A stretch of 64,000 bases of DNA from Typha latifolia (GCA_019914945.1 CM034106.1:1798001-1862000), one strand, 5' to 3'. Positions 39,315 to 52,328 are shown, counted from the stretch's first letter. Made by a program: numbers and translations. The notes: generated by a model not told the origin, from the letters alone.

Positions 39315-39743
39315 TCAAAGGACCCCCCCAAAAAGCTCTCTTCTTGACCTCCTCACCTCCCTTGATAAAACCCAGAAACAAGTCCAAAAACCAAAAAACA
39401 AAATGGTCAAAGAGCTCACAGGAGAGAGAAAGGCAAGAGCTTTGGATGGAATCAGAGAAGAGGAGTAGGCTATAAACTCAAGAGAGAGAGAGAGAGAGAG
39501 GGACAGAGGAAGAATGTTTGAAGAAGAGATGGGTGTTAGGGGAGAGTGGAGGAGAGGGGAAGGGGGAAATGGGGAAATGGGGAAAGCAAAGCAAAGCAAA
39601 GCAACAAAGTATTGGGATTGGGATGAATTGGAGAAGAGCCACAATTCTTCAAGCACCCAACAAAGATAGAAACTTTTGCTCCCTCTTTTTTCCTTTTTAG
39701 ATGTTAACGCTAAAATTTCTTCTTTGCCATCAAGGAGACCCAA
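39315..39743 (-). promoter_or_regulatory. response regulator leader region with CT tract and upstream open frame
   Basis: Directly upstream of the type-B regulator on its strand. It contains a CT run of about 20 bases (plus-strand GA at 39479-39500) and a 142-codon upstream open frame (39743 to 39315) that ends 104 bases before the main ATG. The frame is low-complexity where it crosses the CT run (Ser-Leu repeats), so it is unlikely to be a conserved peptide, but if transcribed it could reduce initiation at the main start. Confidence 0.35.
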
Positions 39744-39759
39744 ACAATAATTTCTTGGA

Positions 39760-40825
39760 ATTCATAGTAAGGCTGGGATCTAGGAAGCTATGTGTATGTA
39801 TGTGTGTGAAGAGAGACAGAGAGAGAGAGAGGAAGAGAAAACTAGACAAAAGTAGTCCCTGTCTCTTTCTTTTTTTTCCTTTTTATGTTCTTTTTAGACC
39901 TCCATTTTCTCACTCATGTAGGGTGTAACACAAACTAATTATCATAAAATGGGCTAAAAAAAAAAGAAGAAAAAAAATTAGTAAGATTTAGTCAAAAGCA
40001 ATATAGATTTATCTCAGGCCAAGTTGTTTGTTTCTTTTCTTTTGCCTACTTTTTTGGGTTGCTTAGATTGTACAGTGAAAATCTTGTAAATGACCAAGAT
40101 TCATTCATAGATGAAGACATAAGGCATGCTAGTTATCTAATCATACTAACCCAATGTCAACCAAAAGGCCCTCATCACTAGTGACATAAAAACACCCAGG
40201 TTTTATTCCCAGACTCCTACTCACCGGGCATCCATGGCCTACCATTATAATAATTATAATAAAAAACACAGAGGAAGAAGCAAGCAAAGTGACAAATTTC
40301 CTATCTTATGTTTCTAAGTTTACTCTCCTTGTATGATTGTGTTCTAAATGCACCCCCCTCCCCCAGATATCTCATCTAATTATGCATCAATTTAGGTAGG
40401 CTAATGTCATATGTAACTAACTGGCCACACACTTAGAGCTCTTTCGGTGCAATATGGGCCCCTTATTTTTTTTTATTTTTTTTTTGCATAACCTAAGTCA
40501 CTCAAAAAGATTTGGAACCACATCTACAAGTTGATATTTTTGATATGATTGGAGGAACCAAAATGACCTTTCTAAAGTTAGCTTCCACGAGCTAAGGGTA
40601 TCGAACGATAAAATGATTCACGAGAACAAATTAGGGCATCTCGGTGCACAAGACGTCTGCTTCTGAGGCCTTATTATTTTTCAAGCGTAGTCGTATCGAT
40701 CTTAATTGTTAAAAGAGAAAATACTAAATTAGGTTTATCTTTTTTTTTAAAATAGCAGTACAGTGTATCTATTAACAGATATGCACCATTAAATTACGGG
40801 GATTTGGTTAATTTAATTATAATTT
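39760..40825. other. intergenic DNA, no gene seen
   Basis: AT-rich with poly-A and poly-T tracts and a GA-rich patch near 39810-39840. I see no gene or defined element. Confidence 0.45.
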
Positions 40826-41345
40826 TCCTATTTTGGTCCTGGTGCCTGCCAAAGTAAATGGCGTAATGGCGGAGTTCGTAATTATACCGAAGTTACCGTT
40901 GCGCTCTACAAAAACCCAGCGTCGTTTTGGTAATGCGAGCATAGATATTTCTATGCGGTCACGCATCGGACGGCCGAGCTGCCCGCATGGAAGGTTTTTT
41001 ATATACGCACACAAGGGAAAGGGGGCCGTTGGCGATAGGACGAGGGGGAGCTCCCGTGACGGCACGTGGCGCGCGCGTTGGTCGCCACGCTCCCGGCTTG
41101 AGGTGGGGCCCGCGTGAGGGTCACGGTGCTGGTCATGTGGCCGAGTCGGGGGGATTTTTGGAAGAAGAAAAGGAGAGAAAAAAAAAAGGGGAAAAAAAGG
41201 GCGGGAAGGAATCCTTCTTCTGACGCTGCTGAAGATTCCATTCAGACGCATGTACTCGGGGGGCGGAGGCCAAAAAAAAAAAAGTGGGACCCACTTTCGG
41301 AACTTTAGGGGTTAATAGTAAGGGGGGCCCACAGGGCGGCACCCA
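40826..41345. other. GC-rich island of unknown nature
   Basis: A sharply GC- and CpG-rich 500 bp stretch within AT-rich DNA, containing GCACGTGGCGCGCGCG (about 41060-41076), a G-box core CACGTG, GGGGCCCGCGTG and several poly-purine runs. Open frames exist on both strands but overlap without a dominant one. It may be a retained promoter, a fragment of a mobile element or of a lost gene. It is not near the start of any annotated gene (nearest is 1.6 kb). Confidence 0.4.
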
Positions 41346-41639
41346 CTCTGGTTGGACACAGAAGGTTATTTTTTTGGGGGGGGGGGACTTTGGAGGAGTT
41401 ACTTTTGGTGGTCATACTTGTGGGTGTGGTGTTGGATTTCCTCCCTTTGGAGAGTAATGGCTCGCGTGCAAAAGTTTAATTTTTATATATATTATATATA
41501 ATTTTTGTTCTCTTTTTGCTACTTTTTCTCTTTTAGCCCCCCACCCTTTTCAAATGAACGAGAAAAATTACCCCCTTTTTATGTCATTTTTCTTAAAAAA
41601 TAAAAAAAAGAGCAGTTAGGTTTATTACATTTTAAACCT

Positions 41640-41985
41640 TTTGAACTAAGGCGGCTTGAGCTCGGCTCGATAAAGTTCAATTAAAATTAGATGAATAAGA
41701 TTGGATTTATAATTATTAATTCAAATTAAATAATAAATAAATTTTGATTTGGTTATATTAAGTGTAGATAATTTAATATTCAATTTATGTTTGATTCAAT
41801 GGACTCCAATCATGCTCGATTTGAGATTGATTTCAAAATAGGATCTAGTTCGGCTTAAGTTCTAGCATAGGCTCGAGTTGAATTTAATCAATTCAAGCTT
41901 GATATTATAGGTTAGTCTTGAAACTAATTTTAGTCCACGTTGGATAGGAGCTCGGCCTAGTTACAACCCTATCTCTATCTAGATA
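41640..41985. mobile_element. GCTCGGCTCGA-type dispersed repeat
   Basis: A segment beginning GGCTTGAGCTCGGCTCGAT and ending near GGAGCTCGGCCTAGTTACAACCC, with many short GCTCGA/TTCAA repeats. Its ends point to opposite strands and resemble those of plant hAT-like non-autonomous elements. A related sequence is at 51350-51625 and part at 25955-26115. No target duplication was established. Confidence 0.4.
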
Positions 41986-41989
41986 GGCA

Positions 41990-44900
41990 ACTACGAGCTC
42001 ACTACTGAGTATGATTGGGACAGTCAGATGCATGTGACAAATATATAGATTGTATTAGATTGCACATTAGGTGGTGGCTAAAATCAAAGGACCTCATACA
42101 AAGCTTAGATACTAAAAGAAATCTCGGCAAAACCGCTTTAGCAGCACCTTAGGATGGCATAGCCAAGAAACCTAAGAAACAGAAGAAATGGGAGAAAGTG
42201 AGGAAGAAATCGATGCAGAAACAACTTCCGAAGCTCATGAGCTTGGTCTTACTTCACTTCACCGTCGGAGAACTTTGTGATGATCGTCAGAGCTATGCCA
42301 TCTTTGCTTAAGACATTAGATAAACTGGATTAGAAGTATCAGTCATCTGAAAATTTGTAACGATCCGAACCGTTAGATGTACGGCATTACGACCTCACCT
42401 TGATGAGCTTTTTGAGATGGTAGGAAACAAAAGAGCTCATAAAATCCTAATTAAAATCCCTAAGATACTATCTCTAGAATCTTCGACAAATAAAATAGTA
42501 AATAAAAAAAGAAAGAGTTATATTTTATACTAATAGATAGGGATTGGATTCCATAAACTTATTTGGCTACAATTCCAACTCAAATTAAGATCCGAAGGTT
42601 AGTCTAACTAATAAAAAAATTATAGCACCTAAAAGCAGTGCCTTAGATTCAAAGACGGCCAAATTTTTTACAAGCTAATGGTTAGGTTTATCCATGATCT
42701 ACTTTGACTCAAAAATCTAGTCTCATTCGCGTCACGCATCACCTAGTTTAACAAATTTAAAGTAATTTAGATATAAAAAAACAAAAGAAGGGTTTCCTTT
42801 GGGTCTACAATGATTAGTAGCATAATATAAAAATTTTAACCCACTAATCCCCACTTTAATTTAGACGTATATTTAATGACAAATGGATGTAGAATATTCT
42901 TCCCTAAAGTTAGGGTGAGTGCATAACCACGCTTGCATCGACTTATTTATTATATATATATATATATATAGAATCAATTTGGCATACATGCATTCATATT
43001 GTCCATATTGCTTCATTGCCCACGCAACCATTTATTATTACTTCAATCCTTTTCATGGGTGTTTGGGAGAAAATAATAATAATAATAATAATAATAATAT
43101 ATAATATCATATGATAATTACATTATATTTTACTTTTAATGACTCAAGAACACCCCACAATATAGTTTCCCAGCAGTTAATGGAATAGAAAATATTTCAA
43201 ATTTAAAGGTGTTCAAATAAATTTCCAAAATTTATTACATCTCTGCTATTTTTTAAATTTATTTTTAGTGATTTGACTAGCTACTTTTTAATCTTAGACA
43301 ATGGTTTTATTTAACTTCACAAATGAAATTACATAGAAAGTACTCCTGAGATAGTTTTTAACTTAATATACAAATAACCAAATTTACTAAAATACCCTGA
43401 AAGGAAAATATTTTTGAAGAAGTTTGAATTTTTTAATGGTACTTGAGGCAAGAGTATTTTAAAAGTTAAATAGAAGGGTAAAGGAAAGACAAAGGCAATT
43501 TTGGTATTTTAGAAAGTAATTTATTAGTGTCCCTAATGAAATATTCATATTTAGATACTGTTTTGTTAGTTATTAGTTGGTTTATGATAATCATATGAAA
43601 TTTGTAGGCACAAATGAGAGGGTTGAATAACAAAATCACTAAAAATACGGGGCGTAATTTGATAATTTTTTTTAAAAAAAGAAATAAAAATTATAGATGA
43701 TTGTATAAACTTTTTTACCCGATCAAATTTCAAATTAAAGATTTGACAAATATATATATTTTTATTATATTTTTATTATCTGAAATTAAATCAGTATTAT
43801 TTTTGATGCGTTAGAAGGCTTATCTAATTCTCTACAATTTTATCTCTAATAAAGATCTAACTATGATATAATTTCCGTCGTGTTGATCTATATATCCAAC
43901 GATCACCGTTACATCCAGCATCGAGATCCGTGCCCATAGATTAGTGTACACAAAAGCGTAGTTCATTGCATCTAATACACAAAAGATTACTTGCTTAATA
44001 AAAGAAAGTTGCACACCTTTGCATGCATGATCACCTTCCCTTTGATTTTTAATGGGGGCAGAGGCGTGTACGTTACTTTGTTACTTTTATAATTTCTTTG
44101 TAGACTAAAGTTGTTACTAACTACGATATACTTTGTTAGCAATATAATATATATATATATATATATATTGACAGTTTATTATCTTTGATCAGTGCATTCT
44201 CAAACTCTTTTCTTTTCTCTTTCCCTTTCTTAAAAGCCCAAATCTAGGGTTGATTCCATTAGAATCAATTGATTCCTGTGTAAAGAAATAGTTTTTTAAT
44301 TGGAAGACCAAGTTCCAACTAGCAGACATTCCTAGTCATTGAGTGGCAATTGAATGAACAAAGACATCACAAATTCTTGGCCTAAACTAGTTTACCTATA
44401 CTTATTTTTTAAATTTGTAGTGTTTGGTTGTAAACTAATATAATGATGTAATAATTATATTTAATATAATATAAATAACGTTAACAAATTTAGGAGATAT
44501 TTTAATAAATAACTAAAAATACTCTTTACTGTGGATCGATGGATGAAGAGAAGAGAGAGAAGAGTGACTGAAATAAGTTGGTTGATTGCTATACTAGAAT
44601 AAGCTTATGTTTATTATTCCGCAACTGGTCGGAGTTAATCCGACCTGTATGGGAGGAAACAAGAAACTCTAACAAGAGAAACAAAAGTTGAAATATAAGA
44701 CAATTTATTTTGTCCTCATGGCCATGATAATAAGATTTATTTGCTCTTAGTTTTGCATCTTTTTGGTACAAGATATTGTCTTCATTGCAGCAAGTGCAAT
44801 ACCAACTTGTTTCCTCCAATACTGGTTCTCTTCATTGCAGCAAGTGGAAGAACAAAGGAAAGAGGCATTGAATCTTCTAGTGGTTTCTAGAAGACTAAAA

Positions 44901-45170
44901 CTTGTTTGAATCATCAAGGATAAGAAGCAGAAGAGAAACACTGCATTGGATTGGTACAGGATGTGTAGAAGAAGGCATTGAATTTCTTAGAAACTCACAA
45001 ATGATAGCTGGAATACTTGGAGAACATTTGCTCTGAATAGTATAGTTACAAAAAAAAAATGGCACAAGATGGAAATGTAATCAAAGATGAGTATTCAGAT
45101 GACAAAAGGACAACAAACTTACATGCAGGAAGGAAAGAAAAACAAAATGCTTTCCAGGATCTCTAAAACC
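41990..45170. other. intergenic DNA with microsatellites, no gene seen
   Basis: AT-rich, with TA runs (about 42948-42970 and 44147-44168) and an AAT run (43074-43100). Weak open frames on both strands (for example 44589-44819 minus) show no family and carry repeated GCAGCAAGTGCAA and AAGTTGG motifs around 44760-44860. The final few tens of bases before 45171 belong to the RPL35c 3' untranslated region. Confidence 0.45.
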
Positions 45171-48100
45171 TCATGTTGCCTTTCGATTCACCTTGAGGTA
45201 TGGTAGAGCACCAATCACATTGTCGTAGTCACTCCGGTTAACTGGGTGCTGTTGACAAAATATCAAAATGCATCAGAAAGCATATCCCAGTATTTGCAAA
45301 AAGATTTTACATAACATGCCACTGAAGTCGCAGGATTACTCTTTTTAATACGAGAAATCAGGGTGAGAATAGATAAGGAGCAGGAGAGAAATATCTTGAA
45401 CTTAAAAAAACTTGGTATGCTCCTCTACTGGTAATCATATATTTTCAAAAGGAATATCTAAGTAATGAAGAACTTGTGCTGTATTGCAGACATCCCTGAA
45501 TAGTAACAACGGTAACTTGAATGATAAGGAATACAAAGCTTAATTGATCAAATATTATCCTATATCAGTAAAATTAAAGTTTTGAAACCTACTGATATTC
45601 TAATGAAGGGTACCAAGAATGTCTTCACACATATTAGAGGTTAACATGCCCATTGTATACTAAGATCTAAATCCTAAGTTCCGAACAACCTTTTGTAAGA
45701 CAAGTAGGCAACTGAAGCAAAGCCTCCTTTCTGTTGGAAATCTTGAATCAAGCTGCTCTTTTATGATAGCAATACACCAACATCCAAAGATAGTAATAAT
45801 GAAGCTAAATTACAAATCGGAGAAGTTTCCTAAAGAACAAGCCAATATTCGCTAAATCCCTGCTGCTTTATTTGAAGAGTAATAATAAGTCTAAATTGAA
45901 ATTTCCTGCAGATGAAGATGCATTTAGATTTTTTTTTTCTCAGTAACACTGTTAAAGATATCTCATTGTCTACTGAACCTTTTCTTCTAAACCTTTTTCT
46001 CACGATTTGTAGGCAATAAAAAATGTATCTTAACATCTCGAATTCAAAGTCAAACAAGGTTCAGCCTTCATAATAACCTCAATAAAGAATACAAGGTAAA
46101 TTTCCAAAGGATTTTTACATTTAACTGTTTAAGCTATTTCTGTTTCCAATATTTGCACTACACAAAAAATTGGACACACAATGTTAAAAGGGTATAAATA
46201 TGGCTATCGATTATCATATTGTGCAACAACCATACTTACAAAGTTCGGGGAGATGGATATCGGTCACAAATTTTTCAATAAAATGATTTTTTTTAACTTC
46301 TTCTATAGTTATTTGGAGGGTCTTAATGAAAGAATAGGAACAGTGGGAAGATCGGCAGACAAATCTGACACAATGATGTTAAGATCTTTGAACCCTTATC
46401 ATTTATTTTACTCCTCATAGTAATTTCATATATATTTTACCAGTAACATTTTCCACTTTGTAGGTTCCACAAAACCAAAACGAGAAGAGAAGAATTGGTG
46501 TACAGGATTGACATTGAGGAACATATCCACAGAGTATACTAATGAAGAGAAAACCCAACGACATGGAAGCAATGGGATGGTCATATATATAAGCTCCAGT
46601 GCTTATTATTACTCCATCCCAATACTTACTGCCTCCTAATTTTTTTCAGCTGCTTCTTGCCATACACAAGAACCTCCTTCAATTACCTTACCTTAAAGGA
46701 AACTTTGACCAGGAAAGATACTTGTGAAGATGGAACCAAATATCCTTGACTCCACTAGCTGTACGGATAACATCTAGAACAAGGGTGAACGGATCTTGGA
46801 GGAAGCTTTTCACTAAAATGCACTAGATGCAAAGAATGAGAAAAGAGAAAAAGAAACTGCAAGCAGTTTCTAAAGGGTCTAGTAAAGATAAATAAATATC
46901 ATATTCACATATTTATAGGGATCAATTTTGGCTTAAAAGTGAAAACCCCAATCAGGGATGAAAACTGAAACAATGAAGAGGAAAAATGATAACATTAAAG
47001 GAAAGAAAGCTACAGATTTAGTATCTACATGCTTAAAATTTGCTAAATATTGAAAAGCCTTCAAACTTTAGAATAATGTTGTAGCGAAAAGTGATATGAA
47101 ACTAACTGCTGCTCATATCATGCCTCATGTGGAAACATATTATAACTCAGCTCTGCATCTACAGCTAATTTGGATCTTTAAAATAATCTTCAAGTTTTAA
47201 GTCTAATTCTAGCAACAAAATAAAAGAAATTATTGATCATAAAATAAACAGCGCAGCGGACAATGAAACCTTACTGTTTGTTCATGCAATCCTCAAAATG
47301 TTAGTGAAACCTGATTCAACTATGCATCCAAAGCTAATTTGGGTCTTTAAATGACTTCCAAATTATATGTTTAATTCATTATCAAATAAACAAGGCTTAA
47401 AGTATTATGAATGATTGAATGATTAAGAAATGAGGTTATATTTGTTGCATTCATTATTGGAGCATGCTATTACTTAACCAACATTCTGAACTTTAAGCAT
47501 AGACATTCCTACAGACTCATCAATTAGTCTCACATTCTTGTCTGAAATAGTTCCATGAGACCAGTAGTATAAAGTGTTAAACTAGAGATACAACAAATTC
47601 ACCTTCTTAGGAAAAAAATTCAAAAGAGCAAAAGAAATAACTCTCTTATAATTTAGACTTGTAATTAAAAGATTCAATTAATAAATGAAACCAACATGAT
47701 GTCACATTGAAAAAAAGAGAAAAAAAAAGGGATCAGTGAGTAATATGCACTCTTGGAAAATGGGAATTTTATGCACCAAAATTTTGGTTCCCTCCATCTC
47801 TTAGAAGGATCCATACCCTCATCAGATTATCCATGTTATACTTTGTGTACTGGCTAAAAATAACAGTTTGCTTTTGGCTGGTCAGGTTTGCAGGTGAAGA
47901 AGGTAGGGTGTCAGACTTATTCCATGGACAGAGGACTGAGGATTTTATTTGTTTGGATGAAGATGGTGAAGATTAGAAACTATAGGAAGAAAGGAATATA
48001 GTACTGTTTTTTCTTTTCTTTTCTGTAGCAATTTTTGAGTTCTCCAAGAGAATGGAATCAGGATGGTGTTTCAAATTTTCCAGAGAAAAGGGAAGAAGCT

Positions 48101-49137
48101 TCAATACCTATCGAGAAACTTATGAGTCTTGTGAAATTTCATCTTATTGTCTCTCTGAAATCCCATAACTAAAGTGTCCAACAATTTTCTTAGCTGCTTC
48201 TCGGGCCTCCTATTTACAGAAAATGTACCATTCCTTTTTGCTTCATAAAAGTGACAGCGGAATGGAAATATTGAGAGGGACCAACAAGACAGAGCAAGAG
48301 AGGATGAGGGTGGGATAACTGGAAAGAACTGAAGTAATTAGAATCTTCAGCTTCCAGTTTTTGATCTCATTTCATTACTAGTAGCATAACCTTAGATGCA
48401 TACAGATGTTAATGCTCAAGATCATTTTACAGAATAAAGAAATCATACAAGGGTTTAGCGAGTTATTCTTCTTCAAACAAACCAGTGCCAGAGAAATCAA
48501 ATTAGAAACATTAGCTTCATCCTCCTAAAGAAGAATCTTCATTAAGAAGGTAAGTACTTTTTAGTCCAATAGTCAACTAATCTGCATTTAGTCTCAGTGA
48601 GTTTGAGGAAGCTGCAGGATTTTACCACAATTTAAAGCTAAAATTTTTCTTACCCAAATAATTCTACAGAAGATAAATTGGAAAAGAAGTGCTCACCATC
48701 TTGGAGAGACGCAGCTTCCTCTTGGTGTTCTTCTTTCCCAACAAGTGCTGCTTCCCAGCTCGCCTCCTCACTATCTTCCCTCTCCCCGTCACGCGAAACC
48801 GCTTCGCCGAAGCCTGAATCCAAGAATCCGAGACATGGGTATTCCTCGCAATGGATCAAAACACAAACATAACTATAAAAAATCGAACCTTGTGGGTCTT
48901 CCTCTTGTACCCCTTCTCGGCGAAGACGGTGAGAGTGGAAGGCTTCTGAGGGGAAGAAGGGAGCGGAGAGAGGTTGGTGGGGAGAACTAGAGGAGACCCA
49001 GAGAGGGATTTGGAGGAGCTGAGCTTGTTCTTGAAGGAGACCGCCATTGGAGAAGAGGAGAGGCGAACGCCATGGGAGCCAAGAATTGGAGGTTGGAAGG
49101 AAGGAGATAACCTTGTGAAGCAGAGAGAAAAGGCCAT
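45171..49137 (-). CDS. RPL35: plastid 50S ribosomal protein L35 (bL35c)
   Basis: bL35 is a small bacterial-type protein of the large subunit, here of plastid ribosomes. Minus-strand exons are 49137-48889, 48813-48697 and 45248-45171, all ending on codon boundaries (83, 39 and 25 codons plus stop; 147 residues). The first 75 residues form a Ser/Leu/Pro-rich transit peptide ([19 protein letters not shown]). The mature domain then runs [39 protein letters not shown] and [20 protein letters not shown], ending [12 protein letters not shown]. Splice sites are GT-AG. The second intron is 3.45 kb and is AT-rich, without another gene seen in it. The bL35 family has conserved K-T-...-K-R-F and K-H-L-...-K-R-L-...-L-...; all are present. 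It appears intact. Confidence 0.96.
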
Positions 49138-50130
49138 TCTTTTTTTTCTTCTCCTCTGTTTCTTTTTTGGCTCTCTTCTTTGGTTTCCTTATCACTGCCG
49201 CTTTGCCTTCTTCCACCGAAGCCTCAAATTTTCTGTGGATAAAGAGACGAAGGGTCGCAGAAATGGAAAAAGAGAAATTTACAAATTACACCGACTATTT
49301 TGTATTTATTATCAATTACATCCTCACTAATAAAGTTTTTTCTTTATCCACTTTTATTTACTTCTATTGCTTAAAATACACTTTAGTTAAATTTTAACCT
49401 GATATTAACTAATTTAACAGTACAAAATGGGAATGTATATATATATATATATACACTATATCTTACTCCTATGTATTTTGACTCAATGTCATTTGCTCCT
49501 CTATAAAAATATAGGATAAATTGCCTCTAAACTTAGGGCTTGGGTTGGCTTATTTAGTTGATAAAAAGTAAAGTTAAAAAAAAAATTTGGAAGTAAATTT
49601 TTATATTGAATTGTAATTTATTAGTACTTCACGAAAGGTTTGAAGGTAAAAATATTTAAATAAATCACTGATAAGTTTAGCTATTTATATGTAAACCGCT
49701 TATAAGGTTTGTGTTTTATTTCGTTAACTTGTAGATATAAATGCTAAGTTTATTAGTCTTTTTATCTTAAAGTAAAACGCTAATCTATCAACATTTTATC
49801 AATAGCTAAAGTGAAATATACATCTTTTCAATATTAAGACTGAGGTACGATCTACTTTTAAAAAGTTTAAGATATGACTAATTTGGTCAAAATCTTCACA
49901 AATATGTTATAGAGGATATTCTACACATCATAACATTTATAAGGATAATATAGGATTCAAAAATATTTTTTATTTATTTAGAGTTAGGGAAGTATCATTC
50001 TCTTCTGATAAAAATATTAAATGAGCCCAAAATAAAATTTATAACCTATGGTTTTTAGATAACCTATGGTTTTTAGAAGAGATGATATATATAGTTTCAA
50101 CAATTTGTCACCTTCTCTTTAACAAAAGTG
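49138..50130. other. RPL35c promoter side and AT-rich intergenic DNA
   Basis: The first 200 bases carry the RPL35c leader. Beyond 49300 the DNA is AT-rich with a TA run near 49437-49453. A tandem duplication of the 18-base segment AACCTATGGTTTTTAGAT occurs at about 50042-50078. No gene is seen. Confidence 0.45.
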
Positions 50131-51245
50131 AAAAGTAGCCCATAGTCATCACCTTTATTTCCCAAAAGTCAACCATAGCTTTATTAGGGTTTGGTCACCG
50201 TCCCCCTTTGATGAGATGGCTTTCCTCGCCATCGGCAACATTCCCTTCCGTCTCTTAGCTCGAGTGCTAGGGGGAAGGAAGAACTCGTAGTTTTTTCTTT
50301 TATTCTTCATTTCCTCTCATTTTTCATCTACCTTGTCTTCTACTCATTCTCTCCCTTTTCTTTCTCTTTCCCATGGTAGACGAGGTCGTTGGGTTCTCGT
50401 CGCTGGGTCTTGTGCGAGGTGTGACGGGGCTTGATCCAAGATGGTCAAGCCCATATAACCATCTTGGACCCCAATCTTCGCTCTCCTCCTCCTCCTCCTC
50501 CTTCCGCCTTCGTCTACATTTCCTCCCCTCGGTAGCACCACCACCATCTTAGCCATCCTCCTTCCCTATTGTCGCAACTGATTATGCTTTGCCCCGTTCC
50601 CTCCACTAATTTCCTCCTTTCGTCTCCCCTAACCCATCTTCTTTTGTGTTGTAGTCGTCTCTGACTATTCCCCTAGTACACTCAATCGTTTAGGCCACTA
50701 GCTTAACTAATCTGCGCATACCTTAAGCTTGCAACCTCCGCTCCATTATCTTGATTTGCTCATCGTCTTGTTGATTTTTCCCTTGCATACTTGCTACTAT
50801 TATCATGGTATAGTCATCGCTTCCATGGGTGGCTCTTCCATGGTTCATCGGGTTGCTTGGTTTTAACTGGTTTGTTATTATTAGGCTAGTCGGTTCATTG
50901 TGTTGATTAGTCACTGTGTTGGGTCTAGTATAGATAAGAAGAGCCATAAGACGCCGACTAGCAATATGTTGTGTTTTGAGTTTAAGTACTTCTTTATTAT
51001 GTTGTGTTTATAGGCTAAGGAAAAGGCTTGCTCTAGATGTCCTATCCCCTCCTTTTTTTTTTTTTTGAGCACTTGTATCTTTGTTATTTGGTTTAATGCC
51101 TTGGTTTCATTATTGCTCTATTTGTATTTAGCCAAGTATGGAGTTTGTTATATGATTATTATCCTAATCCCTCTCCTTTAGTTTTGTTTACTAAGATGTA
51201 ACTGTTATCTTGAACCTTAATAAATTATCTGTCTACATAGTTTTA
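50131..51245 (+). other. pyrimidine-rich unrecognised segment, possibly non-LTR element remnant
   Basis: The plus strand has a pyrimidine-rich front (TCCTCCTCCTCCTCC and neighbouring C/T-rich text, 50260-50650), a central part, and a T-rich and AATAAATTATCTG-type end near 51225. This order resembles truncated LINE or SINE-like copies with a pyrimidine-rich 5' part, but I found no reverse transcriptase and no clear poly-A tail with target duplication. Confidence 0.3.
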
Positions 51246-51349
51246 TAATAAAAAAATACAATGTATTATATTTTAAAAAGGAAGTATTAAAGTATCCATA
51301 TAATTATTCTATTTTTTATATTAAATAAACAACCATATTTTTAAGTAAG

Positions 51350-51625
51350 TAACCCCAACTCGATAAGGCACGATTAAGCTTCACTCATATTTGAAACAAA
51401 TCAATCTCGATCAATTAAGTACAAGTTCGAATTTAATTTAATTCAAGCCTGAGTCAAGTTTGATTCAGACTTGATTTAAAATAGGCGTGGATCAACCTTT
51501 TAAACGTCTCGAAATAGGCTTGAAACAAACTCAAAATTAAAGTAATCAATTCAAACTTAATGCTATGACTCCTAATCGAGCCAGACGTAGCTCGGCCATT
51601 CTAACCAATTGGACCTTGTAATCAC
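51350..51625. mobile_element. dispersed repeat related to the 41.7 kb element
   Basis: A segment rich in CTCGAT, TTCAA and TTGAAT motifs ending with AATCGAGCCAGACGTAGCTCGGCC. It is similar in style and in its terminal GAGC...GCTCGG motifs to the repeat at 41640-41985. It probably belongs to the same family of small non-autonomous elements. Confidence 0.35.
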
Positions 51626-51979
51626 CTTTAAATCCAAAACTTATTTGAGTCCCCAAAATTGGACGAAATCTTACAAATATTTATTGGATTCCGTTCATGG
51701 GAAATCTTTATAACGCTCTCTTGTTGTTTCTCCTCCAGATGCCCTCCAGGATCCGATTAATTTTGACAGATGGCATGTTAATCCACATGGATTAAACTTT
51801 CCCTGGCAAATTACTGACCCAATATCGCTAGGTTTGATAGCAAATCGATTTTTAATTTTGCCCAAAATTAGCATGACCTTAATTACCAAGTAAACCCAGA
51901 TATTTGCTTGCTTTCATCACTCTCCTCTTATCTCCCTCCTCCTCTTCTTCTTCTTCTTCTTCTTCTTCTTCCAGTAGAC

Positions 51980-52328
51980 ATGATCTCCAACAATCCCATT
52001 TCAGTTCCTTATCATAGAAGTTTGGTGCTTTTATTTGCAGGCAAGTCATTAGGTTTTAAGGTTGACATCCCAATAGACATGATGATCATATTTTCTTTTC
52101 TCATTTCCAGTACAATGATTGAATAGATGTTGTAATTTTACAATATTTTATTGTGTAGAGGGGACAAGAGGGAGAGGGCCCATAAGTGGATGCCAATGGA
52201 GAGGTAAATGATTAAATATTTCTACTTTGATCATTAATCATATAGTACTAAAGAAAGAAGAAATTATTTCTGCATAATTGCACAGGTAGGACGAGGAGAG
52301 TACAAGCTCTAGAAGCCCGTGAAGAAAG
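51980..52328 (+). CDS. tentative N-terminal exons of the prenyltransferase
   Basis: A chain of short exons could supply the missing start of the prenyltransferase at 53148. ATG at 51980 opens MISNNPISVPYHRSLVLLFA and would end at 52040; a 45-base exon 52159-52203 and a 43-base exon 52286-52328 follow. Their phases (1, 0, then 2) join without stops to the first solid exon, giving Gly-Arg-rich text then GRTRRVQALEARE. Two of the donors would be GC rather than GT (at 52041 and 52329), which is unusual, so this is a hypothesis. A CTT/TTC-rich leader precedes (51941-51970). Confidence 0.3.

Noticed and set aside
40817..41251. 144-codon minus-strand protein in the GC-rich island
   Set aside because: Overlapping frames of similar length on both strands and a lack of domains are typical of GC-rich non-coding DNA.
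48650..49216. 188-codon minus-strand open frame in the RPL35c region
   Set aside because: Runs through the intron in a different frame; the spliced RPL35c reading accounts for the sequence.
21721..51970. Dinucleotide and trinucleotide runs as functional sites
   Set aside because: Runs such as (ATT)n at 26527, (AAT)n at 43074, (ATCT)n at 22418 and (CTT)n at 51941 are ordinary microsatellites.
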